In this document: positions 36,690 to 45,900 of the stretch, piece after piece
How the letters are laid out: each line of letters starts with the position of its first letter
How positions within the stretch are numbered: position 1 is the first letter of the stretch
From: Aegicerativicinus sediminis
GTDB lineage: Bacteria > Bacteroidota > Bacteroidia > Flavobacteriales > Flavobacteriaceae
Direction: 5' to 3'
Assembly (NCBI RefSeq): GCF_015476115.1
Contig: NZ_CP064295.1
Span: forward strand, 552,001-616,000
DNA: 64,000 bases
Program-made: the position numbers and the translations under genes
Notes under the pieces: model-generated
What the model was told of the DNA's origin: nothing
The model's input: the letters and a program-made list of their open reading frames with translations, nothing else
Database searches by the model: none

Positions 36690-37964
36690 TTATTCCGGAA
36701 ATTTATTTCTAATTGCATCTAGTGCCAAATTACCCATACTCCCAACATGTGTATGTTTTTTTGAGGTATCTGGTGTATAAGTGCCTATTTCGACCTCTCC
36801 TCCTATTTTCTGATAAGCTTCCCTAAAACTCATACCGTTTTCAACCAGTGTATTGATATTATCGACCGTGAAAAGATATTTATACTTCTCGTCATGTAGA
36901 TCTACATCCTTAACAATGATTTGTTGAATAGAAAAATTAAATATGTCTAGGATATCCTTCATATCTTCTATAGACACTATCATGTTTTCTTTAAGTAATT
37001 GATAGTCTCTATGATATCCGCTAGGTAAATTATTTGTTATCAGTAACATTTCAGAATATAAAGCTTGAATTTTGTTAGACTTTCCACGAATCAACTCAAA
37101 TACATCAGGGTTCTTTTTGTGTGGCATTATGCTACTTCCCGTTGTAAGTTCATCTGGGAAAGAAACAAAACTGAAATTCTGGCTCATGTACAAACAAATA
37201 TCCATGGCAAAACGTCCTAGGGTATTTGCCAGGCTGCCAAGCACCATACTTATTGTTCGTTCACTTTTTCCACGTGACATTTGTGCGGCAACTACATTAT
37301 ATTTCAAAGTAGAAAACCCCATTTCTCGAGTTGTCATTTCCCTATCTATACCAAAGGAACTTCCATACCCGGCAGCTGAACCTAAAGGATTTTGGTCGAC
37401 ATTTTTAAAAGCAGCATCAAGCAAATTAACGTCATCAATCAACATTTCAGCATATGCGGAAAACCAAAGCCCAAAAGAAGATGGCATAGCCACCTGTAAA
37501 TGTGTATAACCCGGCAAAAGCTTGTCTTTATAGCTCTCAGCCAATTCAAGTAGAGTATTAAAAAAGGTCTTAGTTTTTTCTTTTATTTGAAGTAATTCCG
37601 CCTTGTAATACAGATGAAGAGCAACCAAAACTTGATCATTTCTACTACGGGAGGTATGAATTTTTTTGCCTATTTCGTCGTATTCCTTAGTAAGTTCAAA
37701 TTCTATTTTAGAATGCACATCTTCAAACCAGGATTCAATTTTAAATTCACCGATTTCAATCTGCTTCATCAATTTGTCTAAACCTTCCAATAGCTTGACT
37801 AACTCATCTTTAGTAAGAATTCCAATCTTCTCAAGCATTTTGGCGTGTGCTTTTGAAGCAATTACATCATACTTGGCGATATGAATATCTACTTCCCTAT
37901 CATTGCCAACGGTAAACGATTCTATTTTCTTATCTATTGAAATACCCTTGTCCCAAAGTTTCAT
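36690..37964 (-). CDS. argH: Argininosuccinate lyase
   Basis: 424 aa. The fumarase/aspartase superfamily signature is GSSIMPHKKNPDVFELIRG near residue 275, with HTSRSRNDQV near 106 and GYTHLQVAMPSSFGLW near 157. It is somewhat shorter than E. coli ArgH (457 aa). It splits argininosuccinate to arginine and fumarate, the last step of the pathway. It is the last gene of the arginine operon, 3 nt after argE'. Confidence 0.96.
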   Translation of the reverse strand: MKLWDKGISIDKKIESFTVGNDREVDIHIAKYDVIASKAHAKMLEKIGILTKDELVKLLEGLDKLMKQIEIGEFKIESWFEDVHSKIEFELTKEYDEIGKKIHTSRSRNDQVLVALHLYYKAELLQIKEKTKTFFNTLLELAESYKDKLLPGYTHLQVAMPSSFGLWFSAYAEMLIDDVNLLDAAFKNVDQNPLGSAAGYGSSFGIDREMTTREMGFSTLKYNVVAAQMSRGKSERTISMVLGSLANTLGRFAMDICLYMSQNFSFVSFPDELTTGSSIMPHKKNPDVFELIRGKSNKIQALYSEMLLITNNLPSGYHRDYQLLKENMIVSIEDMKDILDIFNFSIQQIIVKDVDLHDEKYKYLFTVDNINTLVENGMSFREAYQKIGGEVEIGTYTPDTSKKHTHVGSMGNLALDAIRNKFPE

Positions 37965-37967
37965 AAC

Positions 37968-39029
37968 CTACAATACTTTTTCTAATAATTCTATATATAT
38001 ATCAATACCTTCTTCAATTTCATAAAGATGAATAAACTCATCTGCTGAATGCGACCGAATACTATCTCCCGGCCCCATTTTTAAGGATGGACAAGATAGG
38101 ACGGCCTGGTCTGATAACGTTGGTGAACCATAGGTATTTCTACCAATCGAAATACCAGCCTTTACAAGAGCATGATCCATTGGAATCGAAGATGAATTAA
38201 GTCTTAAACTACGTGCTTCTATAGAGTGAACAGGTGCTTCAGACTTTAGTATCTCAACAATTTCCTTGTTTGTGTATGAATCGTTTACCCTCACATCCAC
38301 CACAATATTCACATCCGAAGGAACTGCATTATGTTGCAGACCTCCGCTTATTTGTGAAACGGTCAATTTTACATCACCAAGTGTTTCTGAACCTTTTTCG
38401 AACTTATAATTTTTAAACCATTCTAAAACTGGTATACAATTATAAATGGCATTATCATCATTCGGATGTGCAGCATGACTAGGAGTTCCTTTAACGATAA
38501 CATCAAAAACTACTAGACCCTTTTCTGCTACGGCCAAATGCATTTGAGTTGGTTCTCCTACAATAGCCACATCGATATTTGGAATAATTTTTAACATGGA
38601 GTTGAGTCCATTTGGCCCGCTGCTTTCTTCCTCAGCGGATGCAACCATAACCAAGTTATATTGCAGGTCTTTTCGACTAAAGAAATAAGCGAATACAGAC
38701 AACAACGATACTAAACATCCACCTGCATCATTACTCCCCAACCCGTACAACTTGCCATCTTCCACTTCTGCCTTAAATGGGTCTTTTGTATATGCTTTGT
38801 TAGGCTTTACTGTATCATGGTGTGAGTTAAGCAACAACGTAGGTTTCGAAGCATCAAAATATTTATTGACGGCCCAAATATTGTTTTTCGTTCTTTTAAA
38901 GGGAATATCTTGAATTTGAAACCAAGATTCTATATGTACCGCAGTTCCTTCCTCCTCCGAAGAGAACGATTGCGTTTCAATTAAATTCTTCAGTAATTCA
39001 ACCGCTTGTATTTTTAAGGTTTCCTTCAT
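37968..39029 (-). CDS. M20-family N-acyl-ornithine deacylase
   Basis: 353 aa M20 metallopeptidase. Metal-binding and catalytic blocks: LLLNSHHDTVKP (His and Asp), YGLGSNDAGGCL (bridging Asp), ASAEEESSGPNG (catalytic Glu-Glu) and AIVGEPT. It should hydrolyse N-acetyl- or N-succinyl-citrulline (or ornithine) after the transcarbamylase step. The carbamoylase encoded two genes upstream is of the N-acyl type, so N-acylcitrulline is the expected substrate. It overlaps argB by 4 nt. Confidence 0.88.
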   Translation of the reverse strand: MKETLKIQAVELLKNLIETQSFSSEEEGTAVHIESWFQIQDIPFKRTKNNIWAVNKYFDASKPTLLLNSHHDTVKPNKAYTKDPFKAEVEDGKLYGLGSNDAGGCLVSLLSVFAYFFSRKDLQYNLVMVASAEEESSGPNGLNSMLKIIPNIDVAIVGEPTQMHLAVAEKGLVVFDVIVKGTPSHAAHPNDDNAIYNCIPVLEWFKNYKFEKGSETLGDVKLTVSQISGGLQHNAVPSDVNIVVDVRVNDSYTNKEIVEILKSEAPVHSIEARSLRLNSSSIPMDHALVKAGISIGRNTYGSPTLSDQAVLSCPSLKMGPGDSIRSHSADEFIHLYEIEEGIDIYIELLEKVL

Positions 39030-39805
39030 AACGTTAGTGTTGTATGAACCGTGTCCTTACCAAAAATCATATTAGGCAATCCGATATGCACTTCAGTTAC
39101 TCCATTTTCCAAGGCATGAAAACAATTCTTCATTTTTGGCAACATACCATCAGCTATGGTTCCATTCTCAACTAAGGTGGGGTAATTTTTAGAATTAATA
39201 TCCTCCATAACAGATTGATCATCTGCAACATCCCTAAGAACCCCAGCCTTTTCAAAGCAATAATATAAATCCACTTCATAAACATTAGAAAGACCTATAG
39301 ACAATTCAGAGGCGATAGTATCTGCATTGGTATTTAGCAATTGACCTTTACCATCATGCGTTATGGCACAAAATACAGGAGTTATATTGGCTTCAATAAA
39401 AGTTTTCAAAATATGATGGTCCACTCCTTTAACATCCCCAACCCAACCATAATCAATTTCCTTAACGGGTCTTTTTTCAGACCTTATAATATTAGCATCC
39501 GCACCCGTTAAGCCTAATGCATTACAATTGAATTTTTGCAGTTTTGCTACAATGTCCTTATTGATTTTCCCAGCATAAACCATTGTTATTATATCTAAGG
39601 TTTGATCATCTGTAATCCTACGGCCATCAATCATTTTAACTTCAACACCCATCACGGATGATAATCGGCTAGCTAATTTTCCACCGCCATGCACCAAAAC
39701 TTTTGGCCCTTCAATTTCTGAAAAATCACTTAAAAATGAATCCAACACCTCAGCATTATCAATAATATTGCCGCCTATTTTAACCACTTTTAATCTCGAT
39801 TTCAT
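39026..39805 (-). CDS. argB: N-acylglutamate kinase
   Basis: 259 aa, amino-acid kinase fold. Motifs: KVVKIGGNIIDN at the N-terminus, KVLVHGGGKLAS near residue 36, ALGLTGADANII and NTNADTIASELS, and the C-terminal segment ADGMLPKMKNC. It phosphorylates N-acetyl- or N-succinylglutamate. It overlaps both neighbours by 4 nt, which suggests tight co-translation. The acyl group cannot be read from sequence by eye. Confidence 0.93.
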   Translation of the reverse strand: MKSRLKVVKIGGNIIDNAEVLDSFLSDFSEIEGPKVLVHGGGKLASRLSSVMGVEVKMIDGRRITDDQTLDIITMVYAGKINKDIVAKLQKFNCNALGLTGADANIIRSEKRPVKEIDYGWVGDVKGVDHHILKTFIEANITPVFCAITHDGKGQLLNTNADTIASELSIGLSNVYEVDLYYCFEKAGVLRDVADDQSVMEDINSKNYPTLVENGTIADGMLPKMKNCFHALENGVTEVHIGLPNMIFGKDTVHTTLTL

Positions 39806-40740
39806 AACATGGAATCTAAAATTGATTTTAGTACAACTTGAGCAGCAAAGGTTCGGTTATTCGCTTGTTGAAGCACAACGGAATTATCGCTGTCTAAAAC
39901 GGAATCCTCAACTACGACATTTCTTCTGACGGGAAGACAGTGCATAAATTTTGCATTACCTAACTTCTCTGAAGTCATCATCCAATTCGGATCTTCATTT
40001 AAAATCTGCCCATAATCATTATAGTTACTCCAATTTTTAACGTATACAAAATCCGCGTCTTTAATAGCCTCATCCTGATTATAAACTATTTTTGAATCTT
40101 TTGTAACCAGCGGATTTAATTCATAACCTTCTGGATGGGTAATTACAAAATCAACATCCATTCGGTGCATAGTTGAAACAAAGGAATTTGGGACAGCTTG
40201 AGGTAATGCTTTAGGATGTGGTGCCCATGATAAAACTACCTTAGGTCTTGGTTTTGAAGCCAATTCCGTTATGGTAATGGCATCTGCCAAACCTTGCAAC
40301 GGATGAGCCGTAGCACTTTCCATACTTATAATAGGAACTGTAGCATATTTCAAAAAATTGCTTAAAACATATTCAGACTCATCCTTCGCCTTATCCTTTA
40401 AACCAGGAAACGCACGAACAGCAATTATATCGGCATACTGGGAAATGACTGCAGCAGCCTCTTTCACATGTTCGGAGGTTGAACCATTCATAACAGTACC
40501 GTCAGAAAATTCTAGGTTCCAGGCATCATTTACATTTAAAACCATTACCTCCATTCCCAAATTACGCGCAGCTTTTTCAGTACTTAACCGAGTACGAAGA
40601 CTGGCATTGAAAAATAACATCGCAAGGGTTTTGTTCTTACCTAAACTTTGAAATTTAAAAGGATCCATTTTTAACAAAATAGCCTCTTTTATTATTTCTG
40701 ATAGATCTGGAATGTCGTTAATATCAGTATACTTCTTCAT
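39802..40740 (-). CDS. argF': N-succinyl/N-acetylornithine carbamoyltransferase (ArgF')
   Basis: 312 aa. Transcarbamylase carbamoyl-phosphate loop FFNASLRTRLSTEKAA, then AHPLQGLADAITI and the C-terminal MHCLPVRRNVVV (HCLP). The substrate loop MNGSTSEHVKEA has Ser at position 89, where the succinyl enzyme of Bacteroides has Pro and the acetyl enzyme of Xanthomonas has Glu (alignment from memory). This favours N-succinylornithine. It is not an ordinary ornithine transcarbamylase: the DxxxSMG-type ornithine motif is missing. Confidence 0.87.
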   Translation of the reverse strand: MKKYTDINDIPDLSEIIKEAILLKMDPFKFQSLGKNKTLAMLFFNASLRTRLSTEKAARNLGMEVMVLNVNDAWNLEFSDGTVMNGSTSEHVKEAAAVISQYADIIAVRAFPGLKDKAKDESEYVLSNFLKYATVPIISMESATAHPLQGLADAITITELASKPRPKVVLSWAPHPKALPQAVPNSFVSTMHRMDVDFVITHPEGYELNPLVTKDSKIVYNQDEAIKDADFVYVKNWSNYNDYGQILNEDPNWMMTSEKLGNAKFMHCLPVRRNVVVEDSVLDSDNSVVLQQANNRTFAAQVVLKSILDSML

Positions 40741-41865
40741 TTATAATTCTTTTTCCAACGAATTAAAAAACTGATCGAAATGAGCTTCTTTAACCGTTAG
40801 CGGGGGTAATAATCGTATGAGGTTTGGGTTGTTGGCGCTACCAGTAAAAATGTGATGGTCGTAAATTAATTTTTTTCTAATGTCTGCAACTTTAAAATCG
40901 AATTCCAAACCAAGCATTAGGCCCCTTCCTTTAATTCCTTTCAACTTTTTAAGCCCTTTTGCCCTTTCCATAAAATAATTTGAAACCTTCTTCACATTAT
41001 CGGCTATGGATTGTTCTTTTAAAACTTTTAAAACTGAAATTCCCGCAGCGCAAGCCAAATGATTACCTCCAAAGGTTGTTCCTAACAATCCGTATGAAGC
41101 TTTAAACTTAGGATGAATTAATATACCCCCTATAGGAAAACCATTACCCATACCTTTGGCCAAAGAAATAATATCAGGGGTTAAACCATGTTTTTGAAAG
41201 GCAAAAAAGTCGCCTGTACGCATATAACCAGACTGTACTTCGTCAGCAATTAATGCGGTATTTGTGTCATCACAAATTTCGCTTACGGCCTTATAAAATT
41301 CAGTAGTACTCTCATCTAAACCACCTACACCCTGTATATATTCAACAATAACTGCACAAGTTTCATTTTTTTCCAATATAGATTTAACCATCTCAATGTC
41401 TCCAAACGCAACAAAATCTACTTGTTGTTGAGCATTCAATGGGGCGACAATCTTAGGATTATCTGTTGCTACAACCGCAGCCGAAGTGCGGCCATGAAAA
41501 GAATTTTTAAATGCTAGTATTTTAGATTTACCATTATGGAAAGAGGCTAATTTCAAGGCATTTTCATTGGCTTCTGCACCAGAATTGCATAGGAACAATT
41601 GATAATCTAGACAACCCGATAATTCTCCCAAGCGTTGATCCAATTCTTCTTGTAGCGGGTTTTGGATAGCATTACTATAAAAACCTAATCTTGCAACCTG
41701 TTCTTGTATCGCTTTAACATAATCTGGTTGTGCGTGGCCAATTGAAATCACTGCATGCCCTCCATATAAATCCAGATATTTTACACCCTTATCATCGTAA
41801 ACCCAAACATCTTCAGCTTTTACTGGTGTAATATCGAATAAAGGATACACATTAAACAAACTCAT
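40741..41865 (-). CDS. argD: N-acylornithine aminotransferase
   Basis: 374 aa class-III aminotransferase. The PLP lysine is K237 in SLAKGMGNGFPIGG. Other blocks: YLDLYGGHAVISIGHAQP, FLCNSGAEANENALKLA, FHGRTSAAV and LIADEVQSGYMRTG. It converts N-acylglutamate semialdehyde to N-acylornithine. It lies directly behind proC with a 4-nt overlap and directly in front of argF' (adjacent codons). Confidence 0.94.
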   Translation of the reverse strand: MSLFNVYPLFDITPVKAEDVWVYDDKGVKYLDLYGGHAVISIGHAQPDYVKAIQEQVARLGFYSNAIQNPLQEELDQRLGELSGCLDYQLFLCNSGAEANENALKLASFHNGKSKILAFKNSFHGRTSAAVVATDNPKIVAPLNAQQQVDFVAFGDIEMVKSILEKNETCAVIVEYIQGVGGLDESTTEFYKAVSEICDDTNTALIADEVQSGYMRTGDFFAFQKHGLTPDIISLAKGMGNGFPIGGILIHPKFKASYGLLGTTFGGNHLACAAGISVLKVLKEQSIADNVKKVSNYFMERAKGLKKLKGIKGRGLMLGLEFDFKVADIRKKLIYDHHIFTGSANNPNLIRLLPPLTVKEAHFDQFFNSLEKEL

Positions 41866-42662
41866 AACTGTTCCTTTTTGATATTGTTAATTTTATTAAA
41901 CGAGGCTACCATTCCCTGAATTAAGGAGGAACTTAGCCCCTTGTGTTCCATTTCGTTTAGGCCTTCAATCGTGCAACCCTTAGGTGTTGTTACTTTGTCT
42001 ATTTCCTCCTCAGGATGGTTACCCGTTGTTATTAGCAAATTTGCCGCTCCCTCGCAAGTATACATCGCCAATTCTTGTGCTTCAGCACTATCAAAGCCTA
42101 ATTGAATTGCAGCTTGAGTTGTGGCTCGGATCAATCGCATCCAAAAAGCAATTCCACTTGCACAAACTACAGTCGCAGCCTGCATTTGCGTTTCAGGAAT
42201 TATAATAGAATGACCCAATCTATTGAATATAGCTTTCGCTATTTTTATGCGTTTTTCCCCAAGGGAATTACTACAAAGGCAAGTCATAGATTTACCAACC
42301 GCTATAGCAGTATTCGGCATAGCCCTAATAATATATTGGTTATCACCGACCACTGATTCTATTCGTGAAATGCCGTAACCCGTAATTGTTGATATGATGA
42401 CATGCTTTTCAGTTAGATGTTCTTTAATACTTTTTAAAATACTTTCAAAATGTGAAGGCTGAACAGCAAAAATTAGTATGTCAGATTTTTGCACCGCCTC
42501 CAAATTATCCGAGGTTAAACGAACGTTAGTATAACCATCAAACTCTTTCAATGCGTCTAAATGTCTCCTTGTTAGGTACAGGCTTGTAATGGCATTATTG
42601 GTTATAAGACCTTTTGCAATTGATCGTCCCAAGTTTCCGGTTCCTATAATGGCAATTTTCAT
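41862..42662 (-). CDS. proC: Pyrroline-5-carboxylate reductase-like protein
   Basis: 266 aa, the normal ProC length. N-terminal Rossmann motif IAIIGTGNLGRSIAKGL, AVQPSHF, IRAMPNTAIAVGKSMT, and the C-terminal TTPKGCTIEGLNEME matches the ProC signature TSPGGTT. It normally reduces pyrroline-5-carboxylate to proline. Here it is inside the arginine operon, between argC and argD. The likely link is glutamate semialdehyde chemistry or proline made from ornithine; its exact role is inferred. Confidence 0.88.
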   Translation of the reverse strand: MKIAIIGTGNLGRSIAKGLITNNAITSLYLTRRHLDALKEFDGYTNVRLTSDNLEAVQKSDILIFAVQPSHFESILKSIKEHLTEKHVIISTITGYGISRIESVVGDNQYIIRAMPNTAIAVGKSMTCLCSNSLGEKRIKIAKAIFNRLGHSIIIPETQMQAATVVCASGIAFWMRLIRATTQAAIQLGFDSAEAQELAMYTCEGAANLLITTGNHPEEEIDKVTTPKGCTIEGLNEMEHKGLSSSLIQGMVASFNKINNIKKEQL

Positions 42663-42679
42663 GGTTAGTTTTATTGAAA

Positions 42680-43657
42680 TTAGAAATAATTGGCTTTTGT
42701 GTTAAGGCCAGTAGTTTCATTAAAACCAAACATCAAATTCATGTTTTGTACAGCCTGACCAGAAGCTCCTTTTAAGAGATTGTCGATAATTGAAGTTATT
42801 AATAATACATCTTGGTGTTTTTCCACATGCACCAAACATTTATTTGTATTCACAACTTGTTTTAAGTGAAGGGTATCATTACTTACATGGGTAAACGTTG
42901 CTTCGGAATAATATGTATTAAACAATTCGGAAGCATCTTTAGAGTTGCCTTCAAAAGCCGTATATGCCGTAGCAAATATGCCTCTCGAGAAATTTCCTCT
43001 CATTGGAAGAAACCTCAACGGCTTATTGTATGTAGACTGCAGAGCTTTAACAGATTCTGTAATTTCACCCAAATGTTGGTGGCCAAAAGGCTTATAATAA
43101 GAAATGTTATTATCTCTCCATGTAAAATGAGTGGTTTCAGATAAGGAAACTCCAGCCCCAGTTGCACCGGTCATTGCATTAATGTGAACATCATCCTGAA
43201 GCATGCCTTCTTTTGCCAATGGCAATAAAGCTAATTGAATAGCAGTGGCAAAACAACCTGGATTGGCAATTGCATTAGCCCCTTCAATTTTAGATTTATT
43301 TAATTCAGGAAGGCCATATACAAATTCATACTCTTGAAAATTAGCATCTGCATTTAACCGAAAATCATTGCTTAAATCAATAATCTTGGTTGCATTACTA
43401 AATGTATTTTTCTCTAAAAATGCTTTTGAATTTCCGTGACCTAAACAGAGAAAAAGAGTATCAACTTCTTTATCAATTTTATCGGTAAACTTTAATTCGG
43501 TGCTACCCACCAAATCTTGGTGCACTTTATAAAATGGATTTCCTGCATTGGACGTACTGTATACGAAGCCTATTTCAACCTCGGGATGATTCAGTAATAT
43601 TCTCAATAACTCTCCTGCTGTATAACCCGCTCCACCAACAATCCCGACTTTAATCAT
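42680..43657 (-). CDS. argC: N-acyl-gamma-glutamyl-phosphate reductase
   Basis: 325 aa. Rossmann motif VGIVGGAGYTAGELLRILL, the catalytic cysteine in AIANPGCFATAIQLAL near residue 130, and a His in the RDNNISYYKPFGHQHLGEI region. It reduces N-acylglutamyl phosphate to the semialdehyde with NADPH. It overlaps argG by 4 nt, and a 17-nt gap leads to proC. Confidence 0.95.
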   Translation of the reverse strand: MIKVGIVGGAGYTAGELLRILLNHPEVEIGFVYSTSNAGNPFYKVHQDLVGSTELKFTDKIDKEVDTLFLCLGHGNSKAFLEKNTFSNATKIIDLSNDFRLNADANFQEYEFVYGLPELNKSKIEGANAIANPGCFATAIQLALLPLAKEGMLQDDVHINAMTGATGAGVSLSETTHFTWRDNNISYYKPFGHQHLGEITESVKALQSTYNKPLRFLPMRGNFSRGIFATAYTAFEGNSKDASELFNTYYSEATFTHVSNDTLHLKQVVNTNKCLVHVEKHQDVLLITSIIDNLLKGASGQAVQNMNLMFGFNETTGLNTKANYF

Positions 43658-44841
43658 TCTGTTGAATTTAATTGGTGATACATTTTGTTTTGGTTACCAA
43701 AAATCTTAATAAAACCTTTGGCATCGTCGGCGGTCCAACCTTTATTCATTTCACCATAGCTGCCAAATTTAGCATTCATAAGATCGTGTGGGGAAGAAAT
43801 ACCATCTAATTTAAAATGGTAAGGTCTCAGGGTGACATAAACCTCACCGGTTACTTTATCTTGACTATTTTGTAAAAAGGCTTCAATATCTCGCATTACC
43901 GGGTCTAAATATTGACCTTCATGTAAATGCATACCATAAAAACTGGATAAATAATCCTTATGCTGTAATTGCCATTTACTGAGTGTATGCTTTTCAAGTA
44001 AATGATGTGCTTTCAAAATAATTAGGGCTGCGGAAGCTTCAAATCCAACTCTACCTTTAATACCTACGATTGTGTCCCCCACATGAATATCTCTCCCAAT
44101 TGCATAAGCAGAAGCTATCTCTCCCAATTTCTCAATCAACCTTTCAGGTTTGTTTTCAGAACCATTAATAGCAGTTAACTCTCCTTTAACAAACGATAGG
44201 GTCACTTTCTTTTCTCCCACTTCTTTTAACTGAGATGGATATGCAGCATCTGGCAAGGCCTTTTCTGAAGTTAAGGTTTCAACCCCACCCACACTGGTAC
44301 CCCATAAACCACGATTAATGGAGTATTGTGCTTTTTCCCAAGACATATCGATACCATTGTTTTTCAGATATTCTATTTCCTCCTGCCGTGATAAGCGCAA
44401 ATCCCTAATCGGTGTTATTATCTCAATATTCGGCGCCAATGTTTGGAAAATCATATCGAATCGAACTTGGTCATTTCCCGCCCCTGTACTTCCATGTGCA
44501 ATAAAATCTGCTCCAATCTTTTTGGCATAATTAACAATCTCAATTGCCTGAATAATTCTTTCCGCACTAACAGAAAGTGGGTAGGTGTTATTTTTTAGGA
44601 CATTACCAAAAATCAGATATTTAATAACTTTTTGGTAGTAAGTCTCGATAGAATCTAAATTCTTGTAAGTAGCAACCCCCATCTTATAGGCGTTAGATTC
44701 TATTTTCTGTATTTCTTCCTTGGTGAATCCACCTGTATTGACACTTACCGCATGCACTTCAAAACCTAAATCTTTTGATAGGTGCACTGCGCAATATGAA
44801 GTATCTAATCCACCGCTATATGCTAAAACTACTTTTTTCAT
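43654..44841 (-). CDS. argG: Argininosuccinate synthase
   Basis: 395 aa. ATP-PP-loop LAYSGGLDTSYCAVHL at the N-terminus, AHGSTGAGNDQVRFD near residue 115 and YSINRGLWGTSVGG near 172. It ligates citrulline and aspartate. Although it acts late in the pathway, it is the second gene of the operon, which is common in Bacteroidota. It overlaps both the GNAT gene and argC by 4 nt. Confidence 0.96.
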   Translation of the reverse strand: MKKVVLAYSGGLDTSYCAVHLSKDLGFEVHAVSVNTGGFTKEEIQKIESNAYKMGVATYKNLDSIETYYQKVIKYLIFGNVLKNNTYPLSVSAERIIQAIEIVNYAKKIGADFIAHGSTGAGNDQVRFDMIFQTLAPNIEIITPIRDLRLSRQEEIEYLKNNGIDMSWEKAQYSINRGLWGTSVGGVETLTSEKALPDAAYPSQLKEVGEKKVTLSFVKGELTAINGSENKPERLIEKLGEIASAYAIGRDIHVGDTIVGIKGRVGFEASAALIILKAHHLLEKHTLSKWQLQHKDYLSSFYGMHLHEGQYLDPVMRDIEAFLQNSQDKVTGEVYVTLRPYHFKLDGISSPHDLMNAKFGSYGEMNKGWTADDAKGFIKIFGNQNKMYHQLNSTE

Positions 44842-45458
44842 GATCTTTCTTTCTTTAAGAACATTTTTTCCTTTATACTTTTTAACCTATTAAACACCTT
44901 TGGCTTAACCACTTTTTTGGGCTCATCTTTTTCCTGAACTTTAGGGTCGTACAACATCCCCGTGCAAAGGCACAAACGCTGTTCTGTACGCTGAAGAACA
45001 TCGTAATTTTTACAGGATTGGCAGCCGTCCCAAAAACTTTGATCATCCGTTAATTCTGAAAACGGAACTGGCTTATAGCCCAATTCGGTATTCATTTTCA
45101 TAACTGCTAGACCAGTTGTAATACTGAAGACTTTTGCTTCCGGATATTTTGTTCTGGAAAGTTGAAAAACCTTGTGCTTAATTTGCTTTGCCACACCTTG
45201 ACCTCGATAATCCGGGTGCACAATCAAACCAGAGTTTGCAACAAACTTGCCGTGACCCCAAGTTTCTATATAGCAGAAACCTACAAACTTATCACCATCT
45301 AAAGCGATTACAGCATTTCCGTTTTCAATCTTTTTTATGACGTACTCTGGTGTTCGTTTGGCAATACCCGTACCACGAACACTTGCCGATTCTGCAATCG
45401 TTTGGCAGATAATGTCGGCATAAATACAATGAGATTTATCAGCAATAACAATAGTCAT
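44838..45458 (-). CDS. GNAT-family N-acyltransferase, candidate N-acylglutamate synthase
   Basis: 206 aa. The acyl-CoA site is visible as LIVHPDYRGQGVAKQIKHKVF (Q/RxxGxG/A) near residue 85. A C-terminal extension has a Cys-rich segment (WDGCQSCKNYDVLQRTEQRLCLC, residues about 150-172) and a basic tail. It heads the arginine operon, and no other argA or argJ is in the window. It is therefore the best candidate for the first step (acylation of glutamate by acetyl- or succinyl-CoA). This is inferred from context; the substrate is unproven. Confidence 0.75.
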   Translation of the reverse strand: MTIVIADKSHCIYADIICQTIAESASVRGTGIAKRTPEYVIKKIENGNAVIALDGDKFVGFCYIETWGHGKFVANSGLIVHPDYRGQGVAKQIKHKVFQLSRTKYPEAKVFSITTGLAVMKMNTELGYKPVPFSELTDDQSFWDGCQSCKNYDVLQRTEQRLCLCTGMLYDPKVQEKDEPKKVVKPKVFNRLKSIKEKMFLKKERS

Positions 45459-45552
45459 TGTTCGAATTTTCTAGTTTAATAAAGTTAAAAAAATGAAATT
45501 TGTTTGAGAGGGGAACCGGACTCACCTAAGTTCCAATAATAGTGTACTACCC

Positions 45553-45690
45553 TTACGGGCGACGAGGGTAAGATGGGAAAGGGCGGATATTCTCTTCTAC
45601 TGCTTTAGGAGCAGGCTTTAAATAATAGACTTGTCTTCCTATTAAATAAACAGGAAGCGCAATCATTATAATAAGAATTAAATAACCCAT
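45553..45690 (-). CDS. Small membrane protein ORF (45 aa) upstream of the arginine operon
   Basis: ATG at 45690, TAA at 45555-45553. The peptide starts MGYLILIIMIALPVYLIG, a convincing single membrane helix, then QVYYLKPAPKAVEEN and ends FPSYPRRP. A 6-bp hairpin, TACCCT (45572-45567 region) with AGGGTA, encloses its last Arg codons and stop codon. It lies 94 nt before the GNAT gene, same strand. It may be a real membrane microprotein or a regulatory leader. The rest of 45459-45900 contains no other gene I can support. Confidence 0.55.
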   Translation of the reverse strand: MGYLILIIMIALPVYLIGRQVYYLKPAPKAVEENIRPFPSYPRRP

Positions 45691-45900
45691 CTTTTCAAAT
45701 TAAACAGAATAAATAAATTCCGTCTGCCGTTTTCTTAAACGAAGGGTAAAAGTACAATATAAATTAATTGAGAGCTGAAAAATGAGTTTTTATTAATACA
45801 AATTTTACAATACTTGATTTTTAGCATGTAAAAATTATGAATTTTATAAGAAATCTCAATCATTACTCATAATTCTTAAACAAGAAATAATTTATTAACC

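Noticed and set aside
45480-45535. GGAAC/GGTTCC stem and tRNA-like 3' sequence upstream of the GNAT gene
   Set aside because: Weak stem, T-run more than 20 nt away, and no cloverleaf can be built.
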